This document shows positions 18,159 to 26,819 of a stretch of 53,433 bases of DNA, one piece after another. The position numbers were made by a program, and so were the translations under genes. Each line of letters opens with the position of its first letter. Position 1 is the first letter of the stretch. This DNA is from Ferranicluibacter rubi (GTDB taxonomy: Bacteria > Pseudomonadota > Alphaproteobacteria > Rhizobiales > Rhizobiaceae): the NCBI RefSeq assembly GCF_011603255.1, contig NZ_JAANCM010000021.1, positions 1 to 53,433 on the forward strand, read 5' to 3'. The notes beneath the pieces were generated by a model, which made no database searches, was not told the DNA's origin, and worked only from the letters and a program-made list of their open reading frames with translations.

Positions 18159-19403
18159 ATGGATTTTCGCAGCGAAGTGCTCCGCACGCTCCGGAACCGG
18201 CGCGAGACCCACAGCCTCGAGCAGGCATTCTACACGGATCCCGATCTCTACAAGCTCGACCTGCAGGAGATCTGGTACAAGGACTGGCTCTTCATCGGCC
18301 ATGACTGCGAGATCCCCAAGGCCGGCAACTATTTCACGGTCCAGATCGGCGATTATCCCGTCGTCATCACCCGCGACCGCCAGGGTGCCATCCATGCCCT
18401 GCACAATGCCTGTCGCCACCGCGGTTCGCGCGTCTGCACGCAGGCCAAAGGCGCCTCGGCGCGGCTCGTCTGTCCCTATCACAACTGGACCTACGAGCTG
18501 GACGGCAAGCTGATGTTCGCCCGCCAGATGGGCGAGGACTTCGACAAATCCGCCCACGGCCTCAAGCCCGTCGCCTGCGAGACCATTGCCGGCTACATCT
18601 TCATCAGCCTGGCCGCCGAGCCGCTGGATTTTGCGCCCGTGCGCGACATGGTCACGTCCTACCTCGCGCCGCACAATCTCAAGGACACGAAGGTCGCGTT
18701 CGAAAGCACCATTGTCGAGAAGGGCAACTGGAAGCTTGTCTGGGAAAACAACCGCGAGTGCTACCACTGCGCCAGCAACCACCCGGAGCTCTGCCGCACC
18801 TATCCCGAGGCGCCGTCGGCAACCGGCGTGCAGGGTGCCAAGGACGATCCCGTCATCTCCGAGCATTGGAGCCGCTGCGAAGCCTCCGGTCTGCCAAGCG
18901 AATTCCGCATCGATGCGACGGGCCAGTTCCGCGTCGCCCGCATGCCGCTTATTCAGGATGCCGAAAGCTACACCATGTCCGGCGCCCGCGCCGTCAAGCG
19001 CCGCCTGTCCGACGCCGTGCCCCAGAGCCATATCGGCACGCTGCTGATGTTCCATTACCCAAGCACCTGGAACCATGTGCTGGCCGACCACGCCATCACC
19101 TTCCGCGTGCTGCCGCTCGGGCCCGAACTGACGCAGGTCACCACCAAGTGGCTGGTCCACAAGGATGCCGTCGAGGGTGTCGATTACAATCTCGAGGAAC
19201 TGACCCACGTCTGGACCGAGACCAACGATCAGGACCGCCAGATCGTCGAGGAAAACGCCTTCGGCATCCGCTCGCCGGCCTATGAGCCCGGCCCTTACTC
19301 GCCCGAGCACGAAGGCGGCGTCATGCAGTTCGTCGAGTGGTACACGAACTTCATGCAGGAGCGCCTGACGGGCGTCCGCGCGCCGCTCGTGCGCGTGGCC
19401 TGA
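18159..19403 (+). CDS. Rieske-type demethylating oxygenase (GbcA-like)
   Basis: This is the terminal oxygenase of a two-component Rieske system, 414 residues. The Rieske centre is CRH and CPYH in NACRHRGSRVC and LVCPYHNWTYELDG (about residues 85-115). The mononuclear iron site is in ENNRECYHCASNHPE (about 200-215). These features fit glycine betaine monooxygenase GbcA and stachydrine demethylase Stc2, which release formaldehyde from quaternary amines. I cannot separate these substrates by eye. AAAGGA lies eight bases before the ATG. The reductase gene follows after one base, so the two form an operon, possibly under the upstream cobalamin riboswitch. Confidence 0.9.
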   Translation: MDFRSEVLRTLRNRRETHSLEQAFYTDPDLYKLDLQEIWYKDWLFIGHDCEIPKAGNYFTVQIGDYPVVITRDRQGAIHALHNACRHRGSRVCTQAKGASARLVCPYHNWTYELDGKLMFARQMGEDFDKSAHGLKPVACETIAGYIFISLAAEPLDFAPVRDMVTSYLAPHNLKDTKVAFESTIVEKGNWKLVWENNRECYHCASNHPELCRTYPEAPSATGVQGAKDDPVISEHWSRCEASGLPSEFRIDATGQFRVARMPLIQDAESYTMSGARAVKRRLSDAVPQSHIGTLLMFHYPSTWNHVLADHAITFRVLPLGPELTQVTTKWLVHKDAVEGVDYNLEELTHVWTETNDQDRQIVEENAFGIRSPAYEPGPYSPEHEGGVMQFVEWYTNFMQERLTGVRAPLVRVA

Positions 19404-19404
19404 C

Positions 19405-20580
19405 ATGAGCCAGACAAGCATGGGCCAAGGTATGGGCGTGGGCCAAGGCATGGTTCAGGGAACCGGTATCGTGTCGCCGTTCCGTCACTTCGACGAACTC
19501 CAGCCCTGGAACGATCGCCAGCACCTGCTCGAATGCATCGCGGTGACGCTCGAGGCGCCCGACGTCATGACCTTCGTGTTCAAGTCGGATCGCGACGGCT
19601 GGTTCCGCTACCTGCCGGGCCAGTTCGTCACGCTCGAAATTCCGGTGACGGCCGACAATCCGGTGATGCGGACCTACACGCTGTCCTCGACACCCTCGCG
19701 CCCGTTCTCCATCGCCGTCACGGTGAAGGCGCAGGCGACGTCGATCGGCACCCGCTGGATGTTCGACAACCTGCGTCCCGGTATGACGCTGAAGGCCTTC
19801 GGCCCGCTCGGCGACTTCTCATTCGTGCGCTATCCCGGCGAGAAATACCTGTTCGTCTCTGCCGGCTCCGGCATCACGCCGATGATGTCGATGACGCGCT
19901 GGTTTTCCGATTGCGCGCCGCAGACCGATGTCGCCTTCGTCTCCTGCGCCCGCCGACCCGACGATCTGCTGTTCCGGGCCGAGCTGGAAACACTTAGCCC
20001 CGGCATGCCGAACCTGTCGCTCGGCTTCGTCGTGGAAGGCCACGAGCCCCGCCACGGCTGGCACGGCCTGCGCGGCCGCATCGATGCCGCCAAGGTGGCG
20101 CTGCTGACGCCCGATTTCATGTCCCGAACGGTGTTCTGCTGCGGTCCCGAACCGTTCATGCGCGGCGTGCGCGAACTGCTGCAGGCATCCGGCTTCGACA
20201 TGGCCCGCTACCACGAGGAAAGCTTCCAGCCGGCGGCAGCCCCTAACGTCGATGAACTCGCCGTCCGCGCCGGTCCTGGCGATGCTGCCGGCGAGGCCGA
20301 TACCGACCAGCCGATCGTCGCCCCCACCATCACCTTCACCATGGCCGGCAAGGACGCGAAATGCATCCCCGGCCAGACCGTCCTCCAGACCGCCCGCGCC
20401 GCCGGCGTGCGCATCGGCGCCGCCTGTGAAAGCGGCCTCTGCGGCACCTGTCGCGTCATGAAGATCTCGGGCGAGGTCGAGATGAAACACAATGGCGGCA
20501 TCCTCGACGAGGACATCGAAGAAGGCTACATCCTCGCCTGCTGCTCCCGCCCGCTGACGGACGTGCAGATCGAGGCTTGA
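19405..20580 (+). CDS. Ferredoxin-type reductase of the Rieske system (GbcB-like)
   Basis: The 391-residue protein passes electrons from NAD(P)H to the oxygenase. An FAD domain carries RTYTLSSTPS (about 95) and an NAD domain FVSAGSGITPMMSM (about 150) and FCCGPEPFM (about 250). A C-terminal plant-type 2Fe-2S domain has CESGLCGTC with a last cysteine in ILACCSRP. The linker before it is Ala/Gly/Pro-rich. An unusual N-terminus repeats MGQGM/VGQGM, which may be a mis-set start; a later GTG (V in GIVSPF) is possible. It begins one base after the oxygenase stop. Confidence 0.9.
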   Translation: MSQTSMGQGMGVGQGMVQGTGIVSPFRHFDELQPWNDRQHLLECIAVTLEAPDVMTFVFKSDRDGWFRYLPGQFVTLEIPVTADNPVMRTYTLSSTPSRPFSIAVTVKAQATSIGTRWMFDNLRPGMTLKAFGPLGDFSFVRYPGEKYLFVSAGSGITPMMSMTRWFSDCAPQTDVAFVSCARRPDDLLFRAELETLSPGMPNLSLGFVVEGHEPRHGWHGLRGRIDAAKVALLTPDFMSRTVFCCGPEPFMRGVRELLQASGFDMARYHEESFQPAAAPNVDELAVRAGPGDAAGEADTDQPIVAPTITFTMAGKDAKCIPGQTVLQTARAAGVRIGAACESGLCGTCRVMKISGEVEMKHNGGILDEDIEEGYILACCSRPLTDVQIEA

Positions 20581-20658
20581 GCGGCGAGACGGCCTGATAC
20601 GATGACCGAGGGTGGGGAAACTGCGCCTTCAGACAACGTGCCGCAGCTTGTCGGTATT

Positions 20659-21708
20659 CTAGCGCAAGGCGATCCGCGCGCCCCGACCGCCGATGGAGGA
20701 GGTCGTCATCGCGTCCACGCCGGTCGCTTGCGTGCCGATGCAGGCAGGGCGGGTGCCGTTGGCCGAGACGAGCATGATGACCGGCGGGCCGAGGGTTGGT
20801 GCGGGCTCCGGAGGCAGCGGTTTTTCCGGCAGCAGCTCGCCCTTCGCCCATTCCACCTTCAGCCGCGCGGCATCCATCGGCGCCACGTTGACGTCGATAT
20901 CGGGCAGGGTTCCACTGACGCGGTAGGGACAGCGGCGCTTGTTGCAGTTGGCGCCGGAGGAAAACTGCCAGAGGGCGTAGCTGTCCCAGTTGCCCATCGG
21001 GAAGACGTTGCGGATGCCCGGCTTGTAGCGGGCGTACCAGAGCGGCAGACGCGAGAGGATCGGATAGAGCGCGCGGTTGTCGGCGATGTGGCGGGCGGTC
21101 GAGTGGTTGGTGTAGAGCATCGGATACCGGCCCGTGCGCGTCTTGATATGCTGCGCGAAGATTTCGCCATCCTCGAGCGACATGAAATTGTCAGGGTCGA
21201 TACCCTCGATGTCGAGCACCATCAGCTCGTCGGCCGCGGGTTCGGCATAGTCGAGGAAGTGGTTCGCCTGTTCGATCGGGTTGCCGGGCCGCGCCAGGTG
21301 ATAGGCACCCCAGAGCAATCCGCTTGCCCGCGCCACCATGCGCCGCGTCTGGTAAAGCTCGCGGCTGACCGCATATTTCCGCCACATCGTCTTGCAGTGC
21401 GCGAACGTATCGCCCTCGTGGTCGCCGGTGCAGGAAAAGCTCTCCGGCAGACCGTCGGAGGCTTTCGAGACGAAACCCGCGATCCGTTTGTCCTTCAGCA
21501 TCTCCTGCCAGTCGACGATGTTGAGTTCGTAGGCATCGATGACCAGCGCCGGCTCCGGCGTCTTCCAGGGCTCCAGATCGACGGCAAGGCCAGGCTGCGG
21601 CGAGAACACGGCGCCCAGCGCCACGAGGAGGCTCAGCGCCACGACTGGCCATCGCCCGAGAGGGGAGGGAGTGAACGCGCCGGCAATGGTTCGGGCGATG
21701 TTTCGCAT
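20659..21708 (-). CDS. GH25-like muramidase, exported
   Basis: After an N-terminal signal or anchor segment (VVALSLLVALGAVF, about 25-40) comes a glycosyl hydrolase family 25-like domain. VIDAYELNIVDWQEM, AGFVSKASDG, LLWGAYHLARPGNP, LMVLDIEGID and GRYPMLYTNH follow the order seen in Lys-type lysozymes. The acidic residues in DIEG are the expected catalytic pair. The C-terminus is Pro-rich. It would cut peptidoglycan in the periplasm or outside the cell. The ATG at 21708 is used; a GTG two codons earlier is the alternative. Confidence 0.8.
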   Translation of the reverse strand: MRNIARTIAGAFTPSPLGRWPVVALSLLVALGAVFSPQPGLAVDLEPWKTPEPALVIDAYELNIVDWQEMLKDKRIAGFVSKASDGLPESFSCTGDHEGDTFAHCKTMWRKYAVSRELYQTRRMVARASGLLWGAYHLARPGNPIEQANHFLDYAEPAADELMVLDIEGIDPDNFMSLEDGEIFAQHIKTRTGRYPMLYTNHSTARHIADNRALYPILSRLPLWYARYKPGIRNVFPMGNWDSYALWQFSSGANCNKRRCPYRVSGTLPDIDVNVAPMDAARLKVEWAKGELLPEKPLPPEPAPTLGPPVIMLVSANGTRPACIGTQATGVDAMTTSSIGGRGARIALR

Positions 21709-21870
21709 GCGCACAATGCTGCGCCCACATGGTTAACGCGCCGTTAATTTTGGCCGCCTAGGGCCGTCATGCGTCCGTCACAGAGGGAACTAACGACGAT
21801 TCCGGCCGTTGTCAGACCAGTGAATGTCGTGCGCCTCGCCGTCGTTCGATAAAAATCCACGGAGGAAACA

Positions 21871-22326
21871 ATGGGTCTCTTCAACGCAAAGCTCCTTTCG
21901 GCCGCAGGCCTCTCGGCCGCGCTTTTCGTCACATCATTCGTCCCCGTCCAGGCCATGGTTCCGATTCCGGTCCAGAAGCCTGTTCAGACGGCAAACGCCG
22001 TCGAGCCCGTGCAGTACAGAGATCGCTACCGAGATGACTGGCGCCGTCGCGGCATGCATCGCCGTGGCGATGCCTACTACTACAATGGTCATCGCGGCTA
22101 TCGCGAACGCCGCCGCGGCTACCGTGAACACAATGGGGTCTGGTTCCCGCTCGCAGCTTTCGCGACCGGCGCGATCATTGGCGGCGCCATCAACAACGAC
22201 CGCCCGGCCCGCGTCGGTGGCAGCCATGTCGCCTGGTGCCAGGATCGTTATCGCTCCTACCGCGCCTACGACAACACCTACCAGCCCAACAACGGTCCCC
22301 GTCGCCAGTGCAACTCGCCGTATTGA
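21871..22326 (+). CDS. BA14K family protein
   Basis: This 151-residue secreted protein has a signal peptide (LLSAAGLSAALFVTSFVPVQA), an Arg/Tyr/Gly-rich central region and a short hydrophobic glycine-rich segment (AAFATGAIIGGAI). The C-terminal block HVAWCQDRYRSYRAYDNTYQ is the BA14K signature, shared with the Brucella 14 kDa immunoreactive protein. GGAGGAAAC precedes the ATG. A terminator follows the stop. Confidence 0.92.
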   Translation: MGLFNAKLLSAAGLSAALFVTSFVPVQAMVPIPVQKPVQTANAVEPVQYRDRYRDDWRRRGMHRRGDAYYYNGHRGYRERRRGYREHNGVWFPLAAFATGAIIGGAINNDRPARVGGSHVAWCQDRYRSYRAYDNTYQPNNGPRRQCNSPY

Positions 22327-22354
22327 TCGGCTGAACCTGCAGGCTTGAATACGG

Positions 22355-22382
22355 AAAAGGCATCGGTTCCCCGGTGCCTTTT
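22355..22382. terminator. Intrinsic terminator between convergent genes
   Basis: Arms AAAAGGCATCGG and CCGGTGCCTTTT pair almost fully around a short loop, with A and T runs on both sides. It can end transcription of the BA14K gene rightward and of the CorA-like gene leftward. Confidence 0.85.
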
Positions 22383-22401
22383 GCGCGTTATGACCTCTGT
22401 G

Positions 22402-23394
22402 TCAAAGAATCCCGATCCGTTTCAGGATGGTCCAGGCAAAGGCCATGGACATGACGATAAAAACGCCGGCGATGAGGGTGCCGTGGATACCGCCGGCCAG
22501 CGGGAGGTCGCTGGTGTTCATGCCGAAGAAGCCAGTGACCAACGTCGGCGGCAGCAGGAAGGCCGTCATCAGCGAGAGGATGTAGAGGTGGCGGTTGGTC
22601 TCGGAGGAGAGCTTGCTGTCGATTTCCTCGTGCAGCAGCCGCGCCCGTTCCTGCAGCGCGAAGACGTCGCGGTCGACCGTCTCCAGCCGGTCGGTCAGGC
22701 GTTCGGCGACGTCGATGAAGCCCGTGGGAACCTCGTCTTCGTCCGATGCCGCGGCGCGTCTGAGAAGAGCGAGCAGCGTCCGCAGATGCCGGTGCAGGCG
22801 GACGGCGGTGCGGCGGAGCGGCGCCAGCCGCGGCTGGTCGTTGTGCCCCGCCTCGCCATAGACCTCGTCCTCGATGACGTTGAGCTCCTCCGTCAGTTCC
22901 AGCACGAGACCGATCAGGGTGCGCTGGAACTCGATCACCATCATCTCGAAAAGGTCGATCGGCCGCAGGCAGCGCGGGTTCTTCTCGATCGCCGCCTTCA
23001 CCCGGTCGATGCTGCGCAGCGGATGCAGCCGCGTCGTCACGATGACCTTGTCCGTCACGACGAAATGCAGCCAGCCGATGGTCTTCGTCATCTGGTCGAA
23101 GGTGCGCTCGAAATCGACCAGCGTGCCGTGCACCATGGCTTCGTCGGTCGTGATCGCGGCTTGCGTATCATGGCTCGACAGGGTGGCCAGCGCGTCCGGC
23201 GGCAGGTCGCAGATCTTCTGGATCAGCGCCGGCGTGCGCGCGTCGCTCAGCGCCAGATGCAGCCAGAGCCAGCCTTCGCCCTCCGTCAACGTCTCCAATG
23301 GCGCATCCGCGGAAATGCGCTCGCCGCGGCCCTGTCCCGGGCGGAAGCGATAGGCCCAGACGAGGCCGGGAATTTCGGGAGAAACGAGGTTCAT
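22402..23394 (-). CDS. CorA/ZntB-type metal ion transporter
   Basis: The 330-residue protein has a long cytoplasmic alpha/beta and helical domain followed by two C-terminal membrane helices (about 268-288 and 302-322). The pore loop motif GMN appears in GFFGMNTSDLPLAGG. The opening PGLVWAYRF and WLWLHLALSDARTP suggest the ZntB branch (zinc) over the magnesium CorA proper. The start at 23394 is set by the conserved N-terminus; only a weak GGAAA precedes it. It stands alone and is convergent with the BA14K gene. Confidence 0.9.
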   Translation of the reverse strand: MNLVSPEIPGLVWAYRFRPGQGRGERISADAPLETLTEGEGWLWLHLALSDARTPALIQKICDLPPDALATLSSHDTQAAITTDEAMVHGTLVDFERTFDQMTKTIGWLHFVVTDKVIVTTRLHPLRSIDRVKAAIEKNPRCLRPIDLFEMMVIEFQRTLIGLVLELTEELNVIEDEVYGEAGHNDQPRLAPLRRTAVRLHRHLRTLLALLRRAAASDEDEVPTGFIDVAERLTDRLETVDRDVFALQERARLLHEEIDSKLSSETNRHLYILSLMTAFLLPPTLVTGFFGMNTSDLPLAGGIHGTLIAGVFIVMSMAFAWTILKRIGIL

Positions 23395-23605
23395 GACAGA
23401 ATTTCCGGCAGTCGGAGTCGTGCTGTATCGACGTTCTATGACAGTTTCGTTGCAAGGCAAAATGAAGCCTCGCGAACCGGGCCGGGAGATCGGGAACATT
23501 AGCGATCAATCGCGCATCTCCCAGTTGACGTTTACGTAAAAATCAATAATTTGACCCGCGGCGCAGGAGAAGACGGGTGGGCGCCGGCAAAGGCAGGAGA
23601 ACCTT

Positions 23606-25369
23606 ATGTACACATCCCCTGTGGACGACATTCTGTTCACGCTCAATCATATCGCAGGTCTCGATGGCGACGCGTCCGTCGATGCGGATATCGTGGAGGC
23701 CGTGATCTGGGAGGCGGGCCGCTTCTGTGACGCGACGATCGCGCCGGCCGCCGCGCGCGGGGACAAGGAGGGCTCAAAGCTTGCCAATGGCGAGGTCCGC
23801 TCGCCGACCGGTTGGCCGGAGATCTATCGTGCCTGGGCTGCCGCCGGCTGGAATGGCCTCGCCGCGCCGATGGAGGCGGGCGGGCAGGGCCTGCCGCACC
23901 GCCTGCAGATCGCCGCGATGGAAATCTGGAACGGCGGCTCGATGGCGTTCGCGCTGGCGCCGATGCTGACCGCCGGTGCTGCAGAAGCGCTCGCCGCGCA
24001 CGGTTCCGATGCGCTCAAGGCCCGCTTCCTGCCGAAGATGGTCTCCGGCGAGTGGACAGGCACGATGAACCTGACCGAACCCCATGCCGGTTCGGATCTG
24101 GGTACGCTGCGCACCCGTGCGGAACGCCGCGACGACGGCACCTACCGGATTTTCGGCCAGAAGATCTACATTACCTGGGGCGAACACGACTTTACGGACA
24201 ATATCGTCCATCTTGTTCTCGCCCGCCTGGCCGATGCGCCCGAGGGGACGCGCGGCATCTCTTTGTTCCTCGTGCCGAAGTTCATCGTCAATGAAGATGA
24301 GACGCTTGGCGCGCGCAATGATCTCTTTTGTCACTCGATCGAGGAGAAGCTGGGCATTCATGCCTCGCCCACCTGCACCATGATCTACGGCGACGGCCGC
24401 TTCGGCGAGGAGCCGGGCGCCGTCGGTTATCTGATCGGCGAGGAAAATCGCGGGCTTGCCTGTATGTTCACCATGATGAACAATGCCCGCCTCGCGGTCG
24501 GCGCCCAGGGCGTCGCCATGGCGGAAGCCGCCACGCAGGGTGCGCTCGCCTATGCGCGGGAGCGCCGTCAGGGCAAGGCCCCCGGCGCTGCCACGGCCAG
24601 CCCGATCATCGATCATCCCGATATCGCCCGCACGCTTCTGACCATGAAGGCGCTGACGCAGGGGTCGCGCGCCATCACCTATCTCTGTGCGGAGGCGGTC
24701 GATCGCGCCCACGAGGCTGAAGGCGACGAGAAGCGTCATTGGCAGGATCGTGCAGCGCTCCTGACCCCGATCGCAAAATCCTTCCCGACGGATGTCGGCG
24801 TCGAGGTTGCCTCGCTCGGCATCCAGGTTCATGGCGGCATGGGCTTCGTGGAGGAAACGGGCGCCGCCCGCCTGCTGCGGGATGCGCGCATCGCGCCGAT
24901 CTATGAAGGCACGAACGGCATCCAGGCCATCGATCTCGTCACCCGCAAGCTGCCCCTCGGCGATGGCGCCCATGTGCGCGGCCTGATTGCCGAACTCTCA
25001 GCGATCGCGAAAGCCGTGACCTCAGTCGAGGGAGACAAGGGCGCATGGGGCGAAACCGCCGCGCGTCTCGACAAGGCGATCGGCGAACTGATCACGGCGA
25101 CCGACTGGCTCCAGTCCGAACTCGCCGCCGGACGCCTGGCGGCAGCCCTTGCCGGTGCCACGGCCTACCAACGCCTCTTCGGCCTCGTCCTCTCCGGCGT
25201 GCTTCTCGCCAAGGGTGCGGCGGTCGTGGTGGAGGATGGCCGTCAGCCGCAGCGCATCGCTCTTGCGCGCTTCTTCGCCGAGAACCTGCTCGGCGAAACG
25301 GCAGCCCTTGCCGACGCCATCCTCCACGGCGCCAACAGCCTCGAGGCTGCGCGCATCGCGCTGAACTGA
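23606..25369 (+). CDS. Long-form acyl-CoA dehydrogenase
   Basis: The 587-residue flavoprotein has a normal acyl-CoA dehydrogenase core: MNLTEPHAGSDLG binds FAD, and YEGTNGIQAIDL near residue 432 holds the presumed catalytic Glu. A C-terminal extension of about 130 residues follows. This is the long architecture shared with DmdC-like 3-methylthiopropionyl-CoA dehydrogenases and related fatty acyl enzymes. AGGAGAACC precedes the ATG. An enoyl-CoA hydratase gene follows after nine bases, which fits successive beta-oxidation steps. The substrate is not determined. Confidence 0.92.
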   Translation: MYTSPVDDILFTLNHIAGLDGDASVDADIVEAVIWEAGRFCDATIAPAAARGDKEGSKLANGEVRSPTGWPEIYRAWAAAGWNGLAAPMEAGGQGLPHRLQIAAMEIWNGGSMAFALAPMLTAGAAEALAAHGSDALKARFLPKMVSGEWTGTMNLTEPHAGSDLGTLRTRAERRDDGTYRIFGQKIYITWGEHDFTDNIVHLVLARLADAPEGTRGISLFLVPKFIVNEDETLGARNDLFCHSIEEKLGIHASPTCTMIYGDGRFGEEPGAVGYLIGEENRGLACMFTMMNNARLAVGAQGVAMAEAATQGALAYARERRQGKAPGAATASPIIDHPDIARTLLTMKALTQGSRAITYLCAEAVDRAHEAEGDEKRHWQDRAALLTPIAKSFPTDVGVEVASLGIQVHGGMGFVEETGAARLLRDARIAPIYEGTNGIQAIDLVTRKLPLGDGAHVRGLIAELSAIAKAVTSVEGDKGAWGETAARLDKAIGELITATDWLQSELAAGRLAAALAGATAYQRLFGLVLSGVLLAKGAAVVVEDGRQPQRIALARFFAENLLGETAALADAILHGANSLEAARIALN

Positions 25370-25378
25370 GACCCTGAT

Positions 25379-26131
25379 ATGACCGACGAGACGATCCTCA
25401 TCGAAAAGCCGGACGCCGCGATCCGCGTCATCCGGCTGAACCGCCCGGAAAAGAAGAACGCCATTACCCGCGCCATGTATGTGGCGATGACGGAAGCGCT
25501 CGCTGCGGCCGAGGCAGAAGACGACGTTCGCGTCATCGTCTTCCTCGGCACGCCCGGCTGCTTTTCCGCCGGCAACGACATGGCCGACTTCGCCCAGATG
25601 GCGATGAGCGAAACGCTGGGAACGGAGGTCCTCGGCTTTCTGCATGTGCTCGCGACGGCCACCAAGCCGCTCGTCTCCGGGGTCGATGGCTTGGCGATCG
25701 GTATCGGCACGACGCTGAACCTGCATTGCGATCTCACCGTCATCTCCACCCGCACCCAGCTGCGAACCCCGTTCGTGGATCTCGCGCTGGTGCCGGAGGC
25801 CGCCTCCAGCCTCATCGTCCCCCGCGTCATCGGCCATCAGCGCGCCTTCGCGCTGCTCGCCGCCGGTCTGCCGATCGCTGCCGAAGACGCCGTCGCCGTC
25901 GGGCTCGTCTGGAAAGCGGTCGCACCCGAGGCGCTGGAAGAGGAAACGCTCGCCGCCGCCACCATGCTCGCCGCCAAGCCGCCACAGGCGCTGCGCATCG
26001 CCCGGCAGCTCCTGCGCGGCGACACCACGGAAACCCTGGCCCGCATCGACCTCGAAGCGGACCATTTCGCCGCCCGCCTCAAAAGCACAGAGGCCCAAGC
26101 CGCCTTCATGGCCTTCCTCTCCAAGCGCTGA
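25379..26131 (+). CDS. Enoyl-CoA hydratase/isomerase family protein
   Basis: This 250-residue crotonase-fold protein has NRPEKKNAITRAMY near the start, GCFSAGNDMADF forming the first part of the oxyanion hole, and the second part in VSGVDGLAIGIGTTL. TPFVDLALVPEAASS covers the position of the second catalytic Glu (PEA). It starts nine bases after the acyl-CoA dehydrogenase, so the two are probably co-transcribed and act in succession on a CoA thioester. The C-terminus ends AAFMAFLSKR. Confidence 0.92.
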   Translation: MTDETILIEKPDAAIRVIRLNRPEKKNAITRAMYVAMTEALAAAEAEDDVRVIVFLGTPGCFSAGNDMADFAQMAMSETLGTEVLGFLHVLATATKPLVSGVDGLAIGIGTTLNLHCDLTVISTRTQLRTPFVDLALVPEAASSLIVPRVIGHQRAFALLAAGLPIAAEDAVAVGLVWKAVAPEALEEETLAAATMLAAKPPQALRIARQLLRGDTTETLARIDLEADHFAARLKSTEAQAAFMAFLSKR

Positions 26132-26157
26132 CGGAGCCCGGAAGGGCCTGCGGTGTC

Positions 26158-26186
26158 TTGCAGCAGGAAGCATCAGGATGTATATT
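26158..26186 (+). promoter_or_regulatory. Putative sigma-70 promoter of small RNA 1
   Basis: TTGCAG and TATATT are separated by 17 bases. This suits the rhizobial housekeeping pattern (CTTGAC and CTATAT). A start near 26192 is predicted. Confidence 0.6.
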
Positions 26187-26189
26187 AGC

Positions 26190-26281
26190 GGAGTGGCAGC
26201 CGGAGCTCGAACTCCGGCTGCCTTTCGCTCAGACTTGGAATAGAACCCGCACGCGCATTCGCCAGCCCGTGCGGGTTTTCC
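26190..26281 (+). ncRNA. Putative small RNA 1 of a tandem pair
   Basis: A transcript of about 90 bases is inferred from the promoter above to a terminator at 26244-26279. The first hairpin (26196-26221) has ten perfect pairs, GCAGCCGGAG with CTCCGGCTGC. The terminator stem is AACCCGCACG with CGTGCGGGTT followed by TTCC. The second copy preserves both positions, and one terminator pair changes from G-C to C-G. I do not recognise the family. The enoyl-CoA hydratase gene ends just upstream. Confidence 0.6.
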
Positions 26282-26504
26282 ATATCTCAAGCGTGATGCT
26301 TACGGGTAGATACCCCATTTGCCTCACTCCTGTTCGACAGCAAAGCCTATGCCGAGGTCGGGGAGGCTCATCGTCCCCGACGCGCTGGCTGGCACAGCGC
26401 TTTCTACTTCGGCTGCGAACGGCCAAGCGTAGCAGAACGAAATTCTTTATATAAGATATTTCTTCTATATCGTCGGAGCAGCCGACGAGGTGGCTCGACG
26501 TGTC

Positions 26505-26532
26505 TTGCACCCGGCAGACAAGGCTGTATATT
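26505..26532 (+). promoter_or_regulatory. Putative sigma-70 promoter of small RNA 2
   Basis: TTGCAC and TATATT are separated by 16 bases, matching the layout at copy 1. A start near 26538 is predicted. Confidence 0.55.
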
Positions 26533-26535
26533 AGC

Positions 26536-26627
26536 GGAGTGGCAGCCGAAGCGCGAACTCCGACTGCCTTTCGCTCAGACTAGGAATATGACTCGCACCT
26601 GGACTTGCCAGCCGGTGCGGGTTTTCC
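26536..26627 (+). ncRNA. Putative small RNA 2 of a tandem pair
   Basis: This is the paralogue of the first small RNA. The 5' hairpin (26542-26567) has two mismatches compared with copy 1. The terminator (26592-26625) keeps its stem, CTCGCACC with GGTGCGGG, through one compensatory pair and one G-T wobble, and ends in TTTTCC. The rlmD-like gene downstream is leftward, so it is not part of this transcript. Confidence 0.6.
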
Positions 26628-26819
26628 TTATCTCAAGCGTGATACCAACGGGTAGATACCCCATTTGCTTCACTCCTGTTCGACAGCAAAGCCTATGCCA
26701 AGGTCGGGGAGGCTTATCGTCCCCGACGCGCTGGCTGGCGCAGCGCTTTCTGCTTCAGCTGCGAACGACCGAAGCGTAGCACGGGCTTTTTCAGAATATT
26801 AGAAAAAAATGATGGAACA

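Larger units (their letters stand above)
26155..26440. repeat. Tandem duplication, copy 1
   Basis: This unit is repeated about 346 bases further on at roughly 90 percent identity over its central part. It carries a promoter-like start, a hairpin, a terminator-like hairpin and then a further conserved block with a perfect stem (GTCGGGGA, TCCCCGAC). Changes between copies would mostly alter amino acids in any shared reading frame, so protein conservation is not the reason for the similarity. Confidence 0.85.
26500..26785. repeat. Tandem duplication, copy 2
   Basis: This second unit repeats the organisation of the first copy, including the promoter-like boxes, both hairpins and the later block with the GTCGGGGA/TCCCCGAC stem. 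The DNA between the copies (about 26441-26499) is AT-rich and not shared. Confidence 0.85.

Noticed and set aside
26229-26779. Open frames through the tandem duplication
   Set aside because: Differences between the copies are mostly non-synonymous in every shared frame, and starts lack ribosome sites; RNA or DNA-level conservation explains the similarity better.
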